Source: an uncultured Methanomassiliicoccales archaeon
GTDB taxonomy: Archaea; Thermoplasmatota; Thermoplasmata; Methanomassiliicoccales; Methanomethylophilaceae
Assembly: GCA_934234005.1 (NCBI GenBank)
Contig: CAKQHC010000031.1
Span: 1 to 15,442 of the forward strand
Direction: 5' to 3'
Length of the DNA: 15,442 nt
Shown here: positions 14,311 to 15,442 of the stretch, one piece after another
How the letters are laid out: every line of letters begins with the position of its first letter
How positions within the stretch are numbered: position 1 is the stretch's first letter
Notes under the pieces: generated by a model
What the model was told of the DNA's origin: nothing
Seen by the model: the letters and a program-made list of their open reading frames with translations, nothing else
Database searches by the model: none
Position numbers and translations under genes: made by a program

Positions 14311-15375
14311 ATGAGCATGATTAAAAATAATCATACAAAAACAAGGAAGAAAACAACTAATCGTAAAGTATCTAAAGGGTCTATAAAAAAGAAAACAATA
14401 ACAGTGAAAAAACCAAATACAACTAAAGCCACTCAATCACACAAAACTTCGAAATCTGTTAAAATTTCGAAAGAAAGATCCCAACGTGCCAAGAAAATGA
14501 ATCGCAATCCGGACGGTACGTTTGCCAAAACCAAGAAACCGTCACGCGCGTCATCTCCTAAGAAAACCAACAAACCGGTCAAGAAAAACCAATCGCACAG
14601 CAGACAGAACCGTCACAGTATAACATACAGCACAAAAGGATTCACACCGAAAATGACAGCTGCGGACAAATCAATAGACACATCGGACTGTTCTTCGGCT
14701 ACCCGCAAAAAGGTATTGTCCGCAGTGGCGGAAAATTTCACAAAAGAAGAATTGACGACAATAGCCGAATCCACCGAATTAAAAGTAACCGATAAAAGTG
14801 AAAAACAGAGCCGTAACAAAGCAGGAAGCTATGACAGACCGACTGTGGAAAATCCAAAAGCCAAAATAACACTAAAATCTGATTCAGGAGTAAGTACGAT
14901 AACTCATGAATTTGTTCATCATTTGAGAACAGTCGACAGATCGAGAAAAAAGTATGCGAAAACCGCATATCCTGTGGATTCGAAAGGCAATGATAAATCT
15001 CAACTAAAACACGGCATATCTTATAAGGGGATATCGTATGAACAGGTTAACTGTGCCGAAGAATCAGCTACAACAGCCGAAACGGAAATACGTTTAAAAC
15101 ATAAGTCTATACATCTATCATCATATTGGGGAAAAGACAAATTTCCTTCCGAAAGAGAAAAGATACGCAACGAAGACAGAAAAACTCTGCGTGAAGACCG
15201 TGACGGAAATTCGCTGAAAAACGGCAAAAACATAACCGGAAAAAGAGCTGCCGAATATCTAAACAGGAATTATCCGCGTACGACGATATCCCAAAACAGA
15301 CCCGAAGGTAGCACAAAAACCGCACTGAATATATTCATAGATATAATAAACAGACGCGCAAAACGCAGGTGGTAA
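14311..15375 (+). CDS. Lysine-rich protein with a zinc-metalloprotease motif
   Basis: This encodes a 354-residue protein of no family I recognise. Residues 1-105 are a low-complexity basic tail, full of Lys, Thr, Ser and Asn and resembling a histone H1-like or nucleic-acid-binding tail, with a NRNPDGTFAK motif at about 64-73. Residues about 120-270 look folded and contain ITHEFVHHLR (about 197-206), a HExxH zinc-protease signature with Glu 200 as catalytic base. EQVNCAEESATTAETE (about 244-259) downstream could supply the third zinc ligand (a Glu). The rest is basic and charged. There is no signal peptide or membrane segment. The start ATG 14311 lacks a Shine-Dalgarno site and follows an AT-rich TATA-like stretch (14284-14297). 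The gene is richer in A and in lysine codons than its neighbours, which suggests recent acquisition from a plasmid, virus or integrated element. It may be an effector or toxin regulated by the divergent ribbon-helix-helix protein; that is a guess. Confidence 0.75.
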   Translation: MSMIKNNHTKTRKKTTNRKVSKGSIKKKTITVKKPNTTKATQSHKTSKSVKISKERSQRAKKMNRNPDGTFAKTKKPSRASSPKKTNKPVKKNQSHSRQNRHSITYSTKGFTPKMTAADKSIDTSDCSSATRKKVLSAVAENFTKEELTTIAESTELKVTDKSEKQSRNKAGSYDRPTVENPKAKITLKSDSGVSTITHEFVHHLRTVDRSRKKYAKTAYPVDSKGNDKSQLKHGISYKGISYEQVNCAEESATTAETEIRLKHKSIHLSSYWGKDKFPSEREKIRNEDRKTLREDRDGNSLKNGKNITGKRAAEYLNRNYPRTTISQNRPEGSTKTALNIFIDIINRRAKRRW

Positions 15376-15376
15376 A

Positions 15377-15442
15377 ATGGGTGATGAAATGGACAAGGGT
15401 GATGCAATCAATTATTGGGGAGAGTGGGCGGAAGAATTTGTT
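15377..15442 (+). CDS. Start of an unknown gene (3' partial)
   Basis: An open frame starts at ATG 15377, one base after the metalloprotease stop, and is still open after 22 codons at the window edge. AGGTGGT (15367-15373) lies 3 nt upstream as a Shine-Dalgarno site. The visible start is acidic and aromatic (MGDEMDKGDAINYWGEW). The tight spacing implies co-translation with the basic metalloprotease, so the product could be its partner or antidote. The function cannot be judged from 22 residues. Confidence 0.6.
   Translation, partial: MGDEMDKGDAINYWGEWAEEFV

Overview
The window looks archaeal and most resembles a methylotrophic methanogen of the Methanomassiliicoccales type. This is inferred from sequence style, not from a marker gene. 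Archaeal TATA-like boxes lie about 25-30 nt before several starts. Shine-Dalgarno sites are of the GGAG/GGTGA kind and are mixed with apparently leaderless starts. Stop-codon use is strongly skewed: the 12 genes whose ends are visible stop 10 times at TGA, twice at TAA and never at TAG. The only in-frame TAG lies inside sbcC, which fits a genome that can read UAG as pyrrolysine.

Layout. Bases 1-819 (+) hold the C-terminal end of a probable Lhr-type DEAD/DEAH helicase and a small acidic protein, followed by a bidirectional terminator. Bases 906-6510 (-) hold a DUF2130 coiled-coil protein with a nuclease-like motif and the sbcD-sbcC operon of a Mre11/Rad50-type DNA-end nuclease. The sbcC gene is interrupted by one in-frame amber codon with a 16-nt perfect palindrome just before it. 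A divergent promoter region separates sbcD from a small helix-turn-helix protein (6671-7210, +), whose 3' end overlaps that of a large convergent TerB_N/TerB_C protein (7203-9530, -). Then, all on the minus strand, come htpG (Hsp90), a D-lactate dehydrogenase-type oxidoreductase, an HNH endonuclease-family protein and a double ribbon-helix-helix regulator. From 14311 (+) there is a lysine-rich protein with a zinc-metalloprotease motif (HEFVHH), followed 1 nt later by the start of another gene that runs off the window.

How the genes may work together. SbcCD, a possible PD-(D/E)XK-like DUF2130 protein, an Lhr-type helicase, a TerB_N/TerB_C protein and an HNH protein form a neighbourhood rich in DNA-processing and stress/defence families. 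HtpG adds a chaperone. A joint system is inference only. The most distinctive observations are the amber-interrupted but otherwise intact sbcC, the TerB_N/TerB_C protein with an apparently duplicated N-terminal domain beside a helicase and SbcCD, and the basic-tailed metalloprotease divergent from a tandem RHH regulator across an array of GTTA half-sites. No rRNA, tRNA, CRISPR array or insertion sequence was recognised, and there is no gene-free stretch longer than about 230 bases.
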